Below are positions 55,847 through 64,000 of a DNA stretch of 64,000 bases, piece after piece; the first letter of the stretch is position 1, and every line of letters begins with the position of its first letter. The stretch spans positions 3,667,501 to 3,731,500 of the forward strand of contig NZ_CP059560.1 of the NCBI RefSeq assembly GCF_017894385.1. Reading direction: 5' to 3'. This DNA comes from Aromatoleum petrolei (GTDB lineage Bacteria > Pseudomonadota > Gammaproteobacteria > Burkholderiales > Rhodocyclaceae). Under the pieces are notes generated by a model. The model was given only the letters and a program-made list of their open reading frames with translations, did not search any database and was not told the DNA's origin. Both the position numbers and the translations under genes were made by a program.

Positions 55847-57279
55847 CCGACAACATCCACAAGCAGGCGGCCGCACGCGGCCTTCGCCCAGCATGGCTGA
55901 TCGCCTGCGGGGCCGCTCTGGCACTCGCCGGCGCCGGGGCGGCGGCCCAGAACGGCACGGTGTGGGGCAGCTACGAGACCCCGTTCGCGGCGAGCTCGCC
56001 ATGGAACAGCCGGCCCGTGAACCCGACCTTCGGCGAATTCGTGATCCCGAAGTCGGACTATTACCCGTCGATCGCCGAAGGCGCGTGGTCCACCGGCGTG
56101 TTCCCCGCGGGCAGCGGCGACGCGCCGGTGACCGTGGTCGGGCTGCCCAACAGCAAGGGTGTGTGGGATCCGGATGCGGGCGTCTATCGCACGGTCGACA
56201 TTCCGCGCTGGCCCGAAGGGGTGATCCCGGCGAGCGCCGCGGATGGCCACGCGGACATCGTCGACCCGCTCGCCGGCATCGTCCATTCCTTCTACAAGCT
56301 GCGCCAGTCCGAAGGCCAGTGGATGGCCGCGCAGTATGCGTGGACGCGCCTCGACGGGCGCGGCTGGGGCGATCCCGCGCATTACTTCCAGGGGGCGCGG
56401 GCCGCGGCGGTGCCGACCTCCGGCGGTCTGATGCGCAAGCACGAGATCGACGACGGCCGGCCGCTGTATCGCCACGCGCTGGCGATGTCGCTCACCTACA
56501 ACGCGCTGTCGGCGAATCCGACCTACGTCTTCCCGGCGACTTCGGCCGACCGTGACGCGGCGAGCACCAACACCGGGCAGATCCCCGAGGGCGCGCTCGT
56601 GATGCTGCCGCCCGAGTTCGATGTCGCAACCATCCGCACGCCGGCCGTACGCAAGGTCGCCGAGACGCTGAAGACCTATGGCGCCTATGTCGTGGACCGC
56701 AATCGCGGCACGCCCTACGTGATCTACGTCGAGAACGGTTCGGGCTTCAACCTGCACCGCGGCGGCTGGAACGCCGTGGCGGCATCCGATCTGGACCGCA
56801 TCCGCCAGGGGCTGCGGCAGGTCGTCGCGGTCGATGGTTGGGTCGATGGCGACGACCGGCCGATCGAGCCGGAACGCAACCTCAACCTGCTGTCGATGCG
56901 CGGTCCGTGGTCCCGCCAGAGCGGCACGGTGTCCGGCAATTTCGAGACCTGGGCGCAGGCGCTGGTGTTCGCGCCCGCAGCAGCGTCCACGGTGATGGTG
57001 AACAGCAGCGGGCGCAGCCTGCATCCGGTTGCATGGGCAATCCCGGCTGCGGGCCAGGCCTATCGCCTGCGTGCGATCGCAACCGGCGGAGCGCGCCTGC
57101 GCCTGCAACTGCGCGACAAGGCGAGCGGCGCGACGCTGTTCGACAGCAAGGAGTTGAACAACGACGAGGTGGCCGATTTCGTCTGGCCCGGGGGTGCCGT
57201 GACGCCCGTGGTGACGGCGATCGCCGGCGCCGGCGGCGCTTCGACGGTGCGCGGCGAACTGCTGAGGACCGGCGAATGA
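55843..57279 (+). CDS. Secreted protein of unknown function in the eps locus
   Basis: A 478-aa protein with a signal peptide (LIACGAALALAGAGAAA-QN) and no other membrane segment. It starts inside the polymerase stop (ATGA). The start of the mature part, NGTVWGSYETPFAASSPWNS, and later FHxK-type segments such as SGGLMRKHEIDDGRPLYRHAL, recall a loose family of exported proteins containing a PFAxxSPWN motif; I know no function for it. The C-terminal ~110 residues look like a beta-sandwich. A polysaccharide-trimming or -binding role is plausible from position only. Confidence 0.65.
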   Translation: MTDNIHKQAAARGLRPAWLIACGAALALAGAGAAAQNGTVWGSYETPFAASSPWNSRPVNPTFGEFVIPKSDYYPSIAEGAWSTGVFPAGSGDAPVTVVGLPNSKGVWDPDAGVYRTVDIPRWPEGVIPASAADGHADIVDPLAGIVHSFYKLRQSEGQWMAAQYAWTRLDGRGWGDPAHYFQGARAAAVPTSGGLMRKHEIDDGRPLYRHALAMSLTYNALSANPTYVFPATSADRDAASTNTGQIPEGALVMLPPEFDVATIRTPAVRKVAETLKTYGAYVVDRNRGTPYVIYVENGSGFNLHRGGWNAVAASDLDRIRQGLRQVVAVDGWVDGDDRPIEPERNLNLLSMRGPWSRQSGTVSGNFETWAQALVFAPAAASTVMVNSSGRSLHPVAWAIPAAGQAYRLRAIATGGARLRLQLRDKASGATLFDSKELNNDEVADFVWPGGAVTPVVTAIAGAGGASTVRGELLRTGE

Positions 57280-57318
57280 GCGCGCCGGTGAATGTCATTC
57301 GTGGCGCAGGAGGTGCGC

Positions 57319-57906
57319 ATGCGGCGTGATCCAGAGTGGGCCGCGGACCTGCGCCGTTACGGGGTGAGCCGCCCCTTCCTGAAGGAACAGTCGATCTGGG
57401 CGGTCGCCGTGTATCGCTTCGGCCGGCGGGTCGACGCGCGGCGCGAGGGTGTCGCGAAGCGGCTGCTGAGCGCGGGTTACTGGCTGGCATTCCGGCTGGT
57501 CGAGACCGTGGTCGGCGTGAGCCTGCCCAAGGGTGCGCGCATCGGCGGCGGCCTGCGGATCTGGCATTTCGGCGGCGTCTTCGTGCATCCGGGCGCGGTC
57601 ATCGGGCGCAACTGCACGCTGCGCCAGGGCGTGACGATCGGCAATCGCCGTGAGGGCGGCCCCGCGCCGGTGATCGGCGACGAGGTCGAGTTCGGCGCCT
57701 ACGCGCAGGTGCTGGGCGGCGTGCGCATCGGCAATGGATGCCGCATCGGCGCGCTGTCGGTGGTGCTGTGCGACCTGCCCGACGGCGCGACCGCAGTCGG
57801 CGCGCCGGCGCGCATCGTGGCGACACGGGCGGCGCCGCGCCCGGCCACGCAACAGGAGGTGGAGTCCGTGGCAGATGCGGAGCTTGTCGCGGAGGGCGGA
57901 CGTTGA
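57319..57906 (+). CDS. Serine-acetyltransferase-like hexapeptide-repeat protein
   Basis: Predicted O-acetyltransferase for a sugar of the repeat unit. ATG 57319 is supported by GCAGGAGGT five bases upstream. The 195-aa protein has the left-handed beta-helix of hexapeptide repeats (VSLPKGARIGGGLRI, HPGAVIGRNCTLRQGVTIG, VIGDEVEFGAYAQVLGGVRI) with a catalytic-type His in IWHFGGVFVHPGAV. It lacks the N-terminal domain of true CysE. Its stop overlaps the next TTG start. Confidence 0.8.
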   Translation: MRRDPEWAADLRRYGVSRPFLKEQSIWAVAVYRFGRRVDARREGVAKRLLSAGYWLAFRLVETVVGVSLPKGARIGGGLRIWHFGGVFVHPGAVIGRNCTLRQGVTIGNRREGGPAPVIGDEVEFGAYAQVLGGVRIGNGCRIGALSVVLCDLPDGATAVGAPARIVATRAAPRPATQQEVESVADAELVAEGGR

Positions 57907-59108
57907 GGATCGCCTACCTGATCAACCAGTACCCCAAGGTCAGCCACAGCTTCATCCGGCGCGAGATCCTCGCGCTCGAACGGCAGGGCTTCGACGTGCT
58001 GCGCATCGCGGTGCGCGGCTGGGATGCCGAACTCGCGGATGCGGAGGACCGCCGCGAGCAGGCGCGCACGACCTATCTGCTCAAGGACGGGATGGGGGCG
58101 CTGGCGAAGGCCGTCGTGCAGGTGGCCACGCGTTCGCCGGGCCGCTTCCTTGCCGCCTTGCGCCTGGCGCTGCGCATGGGGCGGCGCGCCGACCGCGCGT
58201 GGCCGTATCACCTGATCTATCTTGCCGAGGCTTGCCGGGCACTGCCCGCCTTGCGCGAGTTCGGCGCGCGCCACGTGCATGCGCATTTCGGCACCAATCC
58301 GGCCGAGGTCGCGATGCTGATCGAGGTGCTCGCGGGCGTGCCGTACAGCTTCACCGTGCATGGCCCGGAAGAGTTCGACAAGCCGGGCTTCCTCGGCACC
58401 GGGGAGAAGATCCGGCGCTCGGCCTTCGTCGTCGCGATCAGTTCCTTCGGCCGCAGCCAGCTGTTCCGCTGGGCCGCGCATCGCGACTGGCGTCGCGTCA
58501 AGGTCGTGCATTGCGGACTGGAGCCGGCGTTCCACGACGTGCCGCCGGCCCCCGCGCCGGCCGCGCCGCGCCTGGTGTGCGTCGGGCGCCTGTGCGAGCA
58601 GAAGGGCCAGCTGCTGCTGGTCGAGGCGCTGGCGCAGTTGGCGGCCAAGGGCATCGCCTTCGAGATGGTGCTGGCCGGCGACGGCGAGTTGCGCGGCGAG
58701 ATCGAAGCCCTCATCGCCCGCAGCGGCCTGCGGGAGCAGGTGCGCATCACGGGCTGGATCGACGGTGGCCGGGTCCGCGAGGAGATCCTGGCGGCGCGCG
58801 CGCTGGTGCTGCCGAGTTTCGCGGAAGGCTTGCCGGTCGTGATCATGGAGGCGCTGGCCTTGCGCCGGCCGGTTGCGACCACCTACGTCGCGGGCATCCC
58901 GGAACTCGTGCGCCCGCAGGAGAACGGCTGGCTGTTTCCCGCCGGCTCGGTCGATACGCTCGCGGCCGTGCTCGAAACGGTGCTCGCCACTCCGCCCGCG
59001 GAACTCCAACGCATGGGCGAGGCCGGCCGCAGGCGCGTGCTCGAACGCCACGACTCGGACCGCGAGGCGGCGAAGCTGGCCCGCTACTTCGAGGAGGCCT
59101 GCGCGTGA
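57903..59108 (+). CDS. Family 4 glycosyltransferase
   Basis: GT-B-fold retaining glycosyltransferase of the repeat unit. The 401-aa protein begins with TTG 57903, inside the preceding stop (TTGA) and behind GGAGG. N-terminal RIAYLINQYPKVSHSFIRREI and HAHFGTNPAEVAML, then the donor domain with VGRLCEQKGQLLLVEAL, LAGDGELRGEIEALI and the E-x7-E motif within PSFAEGLPVVIMEALAL. The next gene again overlaps its stop (GTGA). Confidence 0.9.
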   Translation: MRIAYLINQYPKVSHSFIRREILALERQGFDVLRIAVRGWDAELADAEDRREQARTTYLLKDGMGALAKAVVQVATRSPGRFLAALRLALRMGRRADRAWPYHLIYLAEACRALPALREFGARHVHAHFGTNPAEVAMLIEVLAGVPYSFTVHGPEEFDKPGFLGTGEKIRRSAFVVAISSFGRSQLFRWAAHRDWRRVKVVHCGLEPAFHDVPPAPAPAAPRLVCVGRLCEQKGQLLLVEALAQLAAKGIAFEMVLAGDGELRGEIEALIARSGLREQVRITGWIDGGRVREEILAARALVLPSFAEGLPVVIMEALALRRPVATTYVAGIPELVRPQENGWLFPAGSVDTLAAVLETVLATPPAELQRMGEAGRRRVLERHDSDREAAKLARYFEEACA

Positions 59109-60289
59109 GCGCCGCGGCCATGTTACTGGCGGCCGTCGCCGCGCTACTGCTCGTGCCCGTCGGCCTGTTGCTGCTGCAGATCCTTGTCGCGCTGCCGCCA
59201 CGCCGGACCCCGCCAGCCAGGAGTACGCCGCGTCCGCGCCTGGCCGTGCTGGTCCCGGCGCACGACGAGGCGCTCGGCATCGCCGCGACCGTCGGCGGCA
59301 TCCGCGCGCAGCTGCGCGAGGGGGACCGGGTCGTCGTCGTCGCCGACAACTGCAGCGACGACACCGCGGCGCGCGCGGGCGCAGCGGGTGCCGAAGTGAT
59401 CGTGCGCGACGAGCCGCTGCGCCGCGGCAAGGGCTACGCGCTCGATTTCGGCATGCGCCACCTCGCGGCCGCGCCGCCGCAGGCCGTCGCGATCGTCGAC
59501 GCCGACTGCCGTCTCGGCGAAGCCGCGCTCGACTGCCTCGCACGCACCTGTGCCGCGACCGGGCGCCCCGTGCAGGGCTTGTACCTGATGCATGCGCCCG
59601 CCGGCGCCGGGCTCAAGACGCGTATCGCCGAGTTCGCCTGGGCGATCAAGAATTACCTGCGTCCGCTCGGCTATGCGCGACTGGGGCTGCCGTGCCAGCT
59701 GATGGGCTCCGGCATGGTCTTCCCGTGGGCGACGCTGCGCGCCGCCGATCTCGCGAGCGGCCATATCGTCGAGGACCTCAAGCTGGGGCTGGATCTCACG
59801 CGGGCAGGGCATCCGCCGCTGTTCTGTCCCGACGCGCGGGTGTCCAGCGTGTTCCCGCGCTCCGCCGAAGGGGTGCGCTCGCAGCGCACGCGCTGGGAGC
59901 ACGGTCACCTCGCGATGATCGTCGGCGAGGCCCCGCGCCTGTTGCTGGCGGCGCTCGCCCGCCGCGAGCTGCGCCTCACGGCTCTGGTGCTCGACCTGTG
60001 CGTGCCGCCGCTGGCCCTGCTGACGCTCGCCGTGTTCGCGGTGTGGGTGGCCGCCGGCGTGCTGGCCGTGGCGGGCGGGGGCGTGCTGCCCTTCGCGTTG
60101 GCCGCGGCGGCCGGCGCGCTGCTCGGCGTGGTCGTGCTGCTCGGCTGGCTCGGCTGCGGCCGCCGTATCGTTTCCTTCGCGGATCTTGTCCGCGCGCCGC
60201 TGTATGCGCTGTCGAAGATCCCGCTCTACCTGCGCTTCCTCGTCCGCCGCCAGGTCGACTGGGTGCGCTCTCGCAGGGACGCATCATGA
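59105..60289 (+). CDS. Membrane-bound family 2 glycosyltransferase
   Basis: A 394-aa enzyme with an N-terminal helix (AAMLLAAVAALLLVPVGLLLLQI), a GT-A domain (RLAVLVPAHDEALGIAATV, VVADNCSDDTA, VDADCRLG, and VEDLKLGLDL, RSQRTRWEHGH giving the Q/RxxRW motif) and two or three C-terminal helices. This is the cellulose-synthase-like processive layout, although such enzymes can also add single sugars. GTG 59105 overlaps the previous stop; ATG 59120 is an alternative. Its stop overlaps the next ATG. Confidence 0.85.
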   Translation: MSAAAMLLAAVAALLLVPVGLLLLQILVALPPRRTPPARSTPRPRLAVLVPAHDEALGIAATVGGIRAQLREGDRVVVVADNCSDDTAARAGAAGAEVIVRDEPLRRGKGYALDFGMRHLAAAPPQAVAIVDADCRLGEAALDCLARTCAATGRPVQGLYLMHAPAGAGLKTRIAEFAWAIKNYLRPLGYARLGLPCQLMGSGMVFPWATLRAADLASGHIVEDLKLGLDLTRAGHPPLFCPDARVSSVFPRSAEGVRSQRTRWEHGHLAMIVGEAPRLLLAALARRELRLTALVLDLCVPPLALLTLAVFAVWVAAGVLAVAGGGVLPFALAAAAGALLGVVVLLGWLGCGRRIVSFADLVRAPLYALSKIPLYLRFLVRRQVDWVRSRRDAS

Positions 60290-61035
60290 ATCCGCCCACC
60301 GTCGTGCAGGCGCGCTGGACCCAGGTCCTGCGCCATCTCCGCACCATTCCCTCGCAAGACGACGCGGCACGGCTCGCAGATGAGCTGGTCGCGGGCCGTC
60401 AGCCGCGCATGCTCGCCTTCGTCAATGCCCACGCGATGAACTCCGCCGTCGGAGATTTCGACTTCTACAAGGCGCTGTGCGATGCCGACGTGCTGCTGCG
60501 CGACGGCTCCGGCATGGCGATGCTGTTCCGCATGCTGGGCGGCGAGCCCGGCCTCGACATGAACGGCACCGATTTCATCCCGCGCCTGCTCGAAACCTAT
60601 CGCGGCCGGCGCGTCGCGCTGTGGGGCACGCGCGAGCCCTGGCTCGCGGCCGCGGCCGAGCGCTGCCGCAGCGAGTTCGGCGTCGAGCTGGTGTCGTGCG
60701 AGAACGGCTTCCACCCGCCGGCGCACTACTGCGACGAGGTGCGACGCACCCGGCCCGAGCTGATCGTGCTCGGCATGGGCATGCCCAAGCAGGAGCGCGT
60801 CGCCCGCCTCGTGCGTGCCACCGCGCAGGGCGCGCCGCTGATCGTGTGCGGCGGCGCGATCATCGATTTCCTCGGCGGCAAGGTCCGGCGCGCCCCGCGC
60901 TGGGTGCGTCGCGTGGGGATCGAATGGGCGTATCGCCTGCTGCTCGAACCGCGCCGCCTGTTTCATCGCTACGTCATCGGCAATCCGCTGTTCATGCTGA
61001 GGGCATGGCGCTGCCGTGCGGCCTGGGCACGATGA
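60286..61035 (+). CDS. WecG/TagA/CpsF-family glycosyltransferase
   Basis: Transfers an N-acetylmannosamine-type or related sugar to the lipid-linked intermediate. The 249-aa protein has the family signatures FVNAHAMNSAVGDFDFYKAL, VLLRDGSGMAMLFRMLGG, MNGTDFIPRLLE, LGMGMPKQERV and GGAIIDFLGGKVRRAP with the C-terminal arginine-rich membrane-associating part. ATG 60286 and the previous stop overlap (ATGA), as does its own stop with the next start. Confidence 0.9.
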   Translation: MNPPTVVQARWTQVLRHLRTIPSQDDAARLADELVAGRQPRMLAFVNAHAMNSAVGDFDFYKALCDADVLLRDGSGMAMLFRMLGGEPGLDMNGTDFIPRLLETYRGRRVALWGTREPWLAAAAERCRSEFGVELVSCENGFHPPAHYCDEVRRTRPELIVLGMGMPKQERVARLVRATAQGAPLIVCGGAIIDFLGGKVRRAPRWVRRVGIEWAYRLLLEPRRLFHRYVIGNPLFMLRAWRCRAAWAR

Positions 61036-62105
61036 GTCGCGCAGCCGGAACCGGCCGGCGTATCGGGGCGGCCGTCCTGTGCGCCGCGCTGGCCTTCATC
61101 GCCCTCGAAACAGCACTGCAGGTGCGCTCGCAGCTGCGCTTCGGGCAGAGCGTGTTCAACGCCCTGCGGGGCGAGACGCGCTACGTCGAGGACGAGCGCA
61201 CCGGGCTCAAGCTGTTGCGCCCCAACCGCGTGTTCCCCGGCCGGGAGGTCGAGATCCGGACCAACAGCCTGGGCCTGCGCAGCCCCGAGGTCTTGCCCCG
61301 GCGCGAACCGGGCAGCCTGCGCGTCGCCGTGGTCGGCGCCTCGACGGTCATGGGCGAGCTCGCGCGGCACAACGACGGGACCTTTCCCGCGCTGCTCGGC
61401 GAGCGCCTGCGGGCGCGCTATCCGCAGCGCAAGGTCGAGGTCGTGAATGCCGGCATCTCGGGTTACCGCCTCGCCGACCAGCTGCGCATGCTGGCGGAGA
61501 TCGTGCTGCCGCTGAAGCCCGATCTCGTCATCGTCTATCCCGGCTTCAACGACTTCGCCGACTATTGCCGCGACGGGGCGCCCGCGCCCGCCGCCCTGCG
61601 CCAGGGCCTGCCGCTCGTGAGCCTGCCGGGCTGGCTGCTCACCGTCGACACCGTGCGGCGCCACACCGTGTTCCTGCGCGCGGGCCTGCCGGGGCGCAAG
61701 ACCCTGCGTGACCCGCAGGCGGTCGACCTCGCCCCCTACCGTGCGCGGCTCGAACGCCTGGTCGCCGTGGCGCGCGACGCCGCGGTCCCGCTGCTGCTCG
61801 CGACCAACGCGCGCGCCTATCGCCCCGAGCAGCCGGTGGAGGAGCAGATGCGCCTGTCCGAGCAGGCGCGCTACTTCAACCCATGTTTCGACCTCGCCGG
61901 CCTCAACGCGCTCTACGACCGCCACAACGCCGAGATCCTCGACGCCGGCCGCCGCCTCGGCGTGCCGGTGCTGCCGCTGCATGAGCGCATCCCCGGCGGA
62001 CGCGAGTACTTCGCCGACGCCAGCCACTTCACCTCGGCGGGCGAGCGGCTCGCGGCGGACGCGATCTTCGCCTACCTCGTGCGCCGCGGCCTGCCCGGCG
62101 CCTGA
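61032..62105 (+). CDS. SGNH/GDSL-type hydrolase or acyltransferase
   Basis: A 357-aa protein with an N-terminal membrane anchor (IGAAVLCAALAFIALETAL), then an SGNH fold: block I seen as VVGASTVMGEL (Ser in GAST rather than GDS), NAGISGY for block II, PGFNDF for block III and the C-terminal DASHFTSAGERLAADAIF with Asp and His. It directly precedes the MBOAT gene, so it likely acts with it in O-acylation of the polysaccharide, as AlgX/AlgJ do with AlgI. The reaction is inferred. Confidence 0.82.
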   Translation: MSRAAGTGRRIGAAVLCAALAFIALETALQVRSQLRFGQSVFNALRGETRYVEDERTGLKLLRPNRVFPGREVEIRTNSLGLRSPEVLPRREPGSLRVAVVGASTVMGELARHNDGTFPALLGERLRARYPQRKVEVVNAGISGYRLADQLRMLAEIVLPLKPDLVIVYPGFNDFADYCRDGAPAPAALRQGLPLVSLPGWLLTVDTVRRHTVFLRAGLPGRKTLRDPQAVDLAPYRARLERLVAVARDAAVPLLLATNARAYRPEQPVEEQMRLSEQARYFNPCFDLAGLNALYDRHNAEILDAGRRLGVPVLPLHERIPGGREYFADASHFTSAGERLAADAIFAYLVRRGLPGA

Positions 62106-62111
62106 CCCGCG

Positions 62112-63536
62112 ATGTCCTTCCAGTCCCTGCATTTCCTGTTGTTCCTGTGTGCCGCGTTTGCGCTGAACCGGCATTTCCTGCGTCGCCCCGACGCGCGCAA
62201 GAACGTGCTGCTCGCCGCCAGCTACTACTTCTACATGTGCTGGGACTGGCGCTATGCCGGCCTGCTGCTGCTGATGAGCGCGGTGAACTTCGTCGCCGGC
62301 CGCAGGATCCACGACAGCGCCGACGCGCGCGCCCGCAAGCTGTGGCTCGCCTTCGCGCTCGGCGTCTCGCTCGGCGTGCTGGCCTGCTTCAAGTACGCGA
62401 ACTTCTTCATCGACAGCGCCGCGCGCCTCGCCGCCTCCTTCGGCTTCGAGGCGGATCTACCCGTGCTGCAACTGCTGCTGCCGGTCGGCATCTCCTTCTT
62501 CACCTTCCAGAGCCTCTCCTACACGCTCGACATCTTCCGCGGCCGCGAGCGCCCGACCGACAGCTTCCGCGACTTCGCGCTCTTCGTCGCCTTCTTCCCG
62601 ACCGTGCTGTCCGGCCCGATCACGCGTGCGCGCCAGTTCCTGCCGCAGCTCGAACAGCCGCTGCCCGACAGCCGCGAGCGTGCCGAGGAGGGGCTGGTGC
62701 TCATCCTGCGCGGCTTCGTGAAGAAGATGGCCTTCGCCGACGTGCTCGCCGTGCATCTGGTGAACCCCGCCTTCGCATCGCCGGCGGACTACTCGCCGCT
62801 CTTCCTCCTCGTCGCCGTGTATGCCTTCAGCTTCCAGCTCTATATGGACCTCTCCGGCTACACCGACATCGCGCGCGGCGTCGCCAAGCTCCTCGGCTTC
62901 GAGCTGCCGACCAACTTCGACCGCCCCTACCGGGCGACCAGCGTGTCGAACTTCTGGCAGCGCTGGCACACCTCGATGTCGGGCTTCTTCCGCGACTACC
63001 TGTACTTCGGCATCGGCGGCTCGCAACGCGGCAACGTGTATGTGAATCTCTACGTCACCTTCATCGCGATCGGGTGCTGGCACGGCGCGGGCTGGAACTT
63101 CGTGCTCTACGGCGTCATCCACGGCAGCTGCGTGTGCTTCGATCGCTGGCGCCGCGGCCGGCGCGCCGCGCGCGGGCTGCCGGCCGAACCGCAGGGCCTT
63201 GCGGCGCGCCTCGTCGCGATGTTCGTGACCTTCCACATCGTCGCGCTGTCGCGGATCCTGTTCCGCGCGCCCGACCTCGACGGCGCCGCCGCCTATGTTG
63301 CGGCGATGCTGCAGCCCGTCAGTGCCGTGCCGGCGGCCCCCTTCACCGCCGTCGGTATCGCGACGCTGCTCCTAGCGGCGCTGCTGCACACCCTGCCGCC
63401 GCGTCTTTTCGAGCACGCCGCCCGCGGCTACCTGCGCGCGCCGGTCGTGCTGCAGGGCGGGGCGCTCGCCGGCCTCGCGCTCGTCCTGCTGGCCTTCTCC
63501 TCGGGCGGGGCCTCCTTCATCTACTTCCAGTTCTGA
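62112..63536 (+). CDS. MBOAT-family O-acyltransferase (AlgI-like)
   Basis: Inner-membrane enzyme that passes acyl groups to periplasmic polysaccharide O-acetylation. The 474-aa protein has ten or more hydrophobic helices and the MBOAT signatures LPVGISFFTFQSLSYTLD, FPTVLSGPITRA, FWQRWHTSMSGFFRDYLY and GCWHGAGWNFVLYG with the two conserved histidines. Length is typical of AlgI-like proteins. It starts six bases after the SGNH gene. Confidence 0.92.
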   Translation: MSFQSLHFLLFLCAAFALNRHFLRRPDARKNVLLAASYYFYMCWDWRYAGLLLLMSAVNFVAGRRIHDSADARARKLWLAFALGVSLGVLACFKYANFFIDSAARLAASFGFEADLPVLQLLLPVGISFFTFQSLSYTLDIFRGRERPTDSFRDFALFVAFFPTVLSGPITRARQFLPQLEQPLPDSRERAEEGLVLILRGFVKKMAFADVLAVHLVNPAFASPADYSPLFLLVAVYAFSFQLYMDLSGYTDIARGVAKLLGFELPTNFDRPYRATSVSNFWQRWHTSMSGFFRDYLYFGIGGSQRGNVYVNLYVTFIAIGCWHGAGWNFVLYGVIHGSCVCFDRWRRGRRAARGLPAEPQGLAARLVAMFVTFHIVALSRILFRAPDLDGAAAYVAAMLQPVSAVPAAPFTAVGIATLLLAALLHTLPPRLFEHAARGYLRAPVVLQGGALAGLALVLLAFSSGGASFIYFQF

Positions 63537-63580
63537 GCCCGCAACCGGGCCCAGCCGAACACCTCCGGAGATTCGCCTCG

Positions 63581-64000
63581 ATGGGAGCCAGTTTTGTGAT
63601 CGACGACATGCAGACCCCGATCCGCGTGCTGCAGTCGCTGCGGCAGCAGGCCGACGACAACCCGTACGTGAAGCAGGTCGTCGCGGCGGTGTCGGCCCAC
63701 GCGGAGGTCGCGTGGTTCTCGTGGCGGACCGCGCTGTTCGGCCGCTACGACGTGCTGCACGTGCATTGGCCGGAATTCCTGCTGCGCGCGCCCGAACGCA
63801 GCCGGGGGTTGCAATACGCGCTCTTCCTCGCGCTGATCGCGCGTACCGCACTGTCGCGCCGCCCGATCGTGCGCACGCTGCACAACCTCGAGCCGCACGA
63901 AGGCGCCAACCGTGTCGAGCGCTTCCTGCTGGAACTCCTCGACCGCCACACGCGCATGTGGATCCGCCTCAACCCCGTCACCGCCGAGCGCGCGCCGCAG
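63581..64000 (+). CDS. Glycosyltransferase, N-terminal part (cut by right edge)
   Basis: An open frame of 140 codons running off the right edge, so the C-terminal donor domain is missing. Translation from ATG 63581 (GGAG about ten bases upstream) gives MGASFVIDDMQTPIRVLQSL, then YDVLHVHWPEFLLRAPE and RRPIVRTLHNLEPHEG, patterns of GT-B family 4-like glycosyltransferases acting on exopolysaccharide intermediates. ATG 63608 is an alternative start. Start and length remain provisional. Confidence 0.75.
   Translation, partial: MGASFVIDDMQTPIRVLQSLRQQADDNPYVKQVVAAVSAHAEVAWFSWRTALFGRYDVLHVHWPEFLLRAPERSRGLQYALFLALIARTALSRRPIVRTLHNLEPHEGANRVERFLLELLDRHTRMWIRLNPVTAERAPQ

Overview
The window looks like chromosome of a GC-rich betaproteobacterium of the Rhodocyclales/Zoogloeaceae type (Azoarcus, Aromatoleum, Thauera). 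This is inferred from gene order (hemA-prfA-prmC-grxD; dusB-fis-purH-purD-hemF; lptD-surA-pdxA-rsmA next to amgK-murU), from an Eps-type exopolysaccharide locus, and from protein style. I could run no database search. Function calls rest on motifs and family resemblance read from translated sequence.

1-8.68 kb is the end of an integrated, visibly less GC-rich genomic island. It carries a tyrosyl-tRNA synthetase entering from the left edge, a RES-type toxin-antitoxin pair with a 9-bp iterated promoter, and a type I CBASS anti-phage operon. The CBASS operon runs on the minus strand: a 58-aa protein, a small membrane protein, a CD-NTase with an AGS-C-like tail, and an HNH-SAVED (Cap5) nuclease with a long N-terminal extension. 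A CapW-like WYL repressor is divergent across a palindromic operator. An AlpA-like DNA-binding protein follows. The island ends at a 45-nt 3' fragment of a tRNA-Phe gene with its terminator, interpreted as an attachment site; the integrase would lie beyond the left edge.

8.7-46.9 kb is mainly core genome. It holds tetrapyrrole synthesis (hemA, hemC, hemD, hemX, hemY, hemF), translation (prfA, prmC, dusB, rsmA), purine synthesis (purH, purD), fis, argH, ppc, an orphan LytTR regulator, a c-heme-motif diguanylate cyclase, a UbiH-like hydroxylase, pepP, peptidoglycan recycling (amgK, murU), outer-membrane biogenesis (lptD, surA), pdxA, a Crp/Fnr regulator and exonuclease III. Embedded at 12.6-15.6 kb is a four-gene 'HPr-rel-A' operon (Tat-exported protein, PqqD-like protein, HprK-like kinase, nucleotidyltransferase). 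It combines parts seen in peptide-modification systems but has no established function.

45.5-64 kb is an exopolysaccharide locus. A phosphoglycosyl transferase initiates on the minus strand. A divergent plus-strand series follows: EpsL barrel, small anchored surface protein, EpsD/E/F/G export and chain-length machinery, glycosyltransferases, Wzy-like polymerase, unknown secreted protein, acetyltransferase, WecG/TagA enzyme, SGNH plus MBOAT O-acylation pair, and a glycosyltransferase cut by the right edge. Most genes overlap by ATGA/TTGA/GTGA. No exosortase or flippase is seen in the window.
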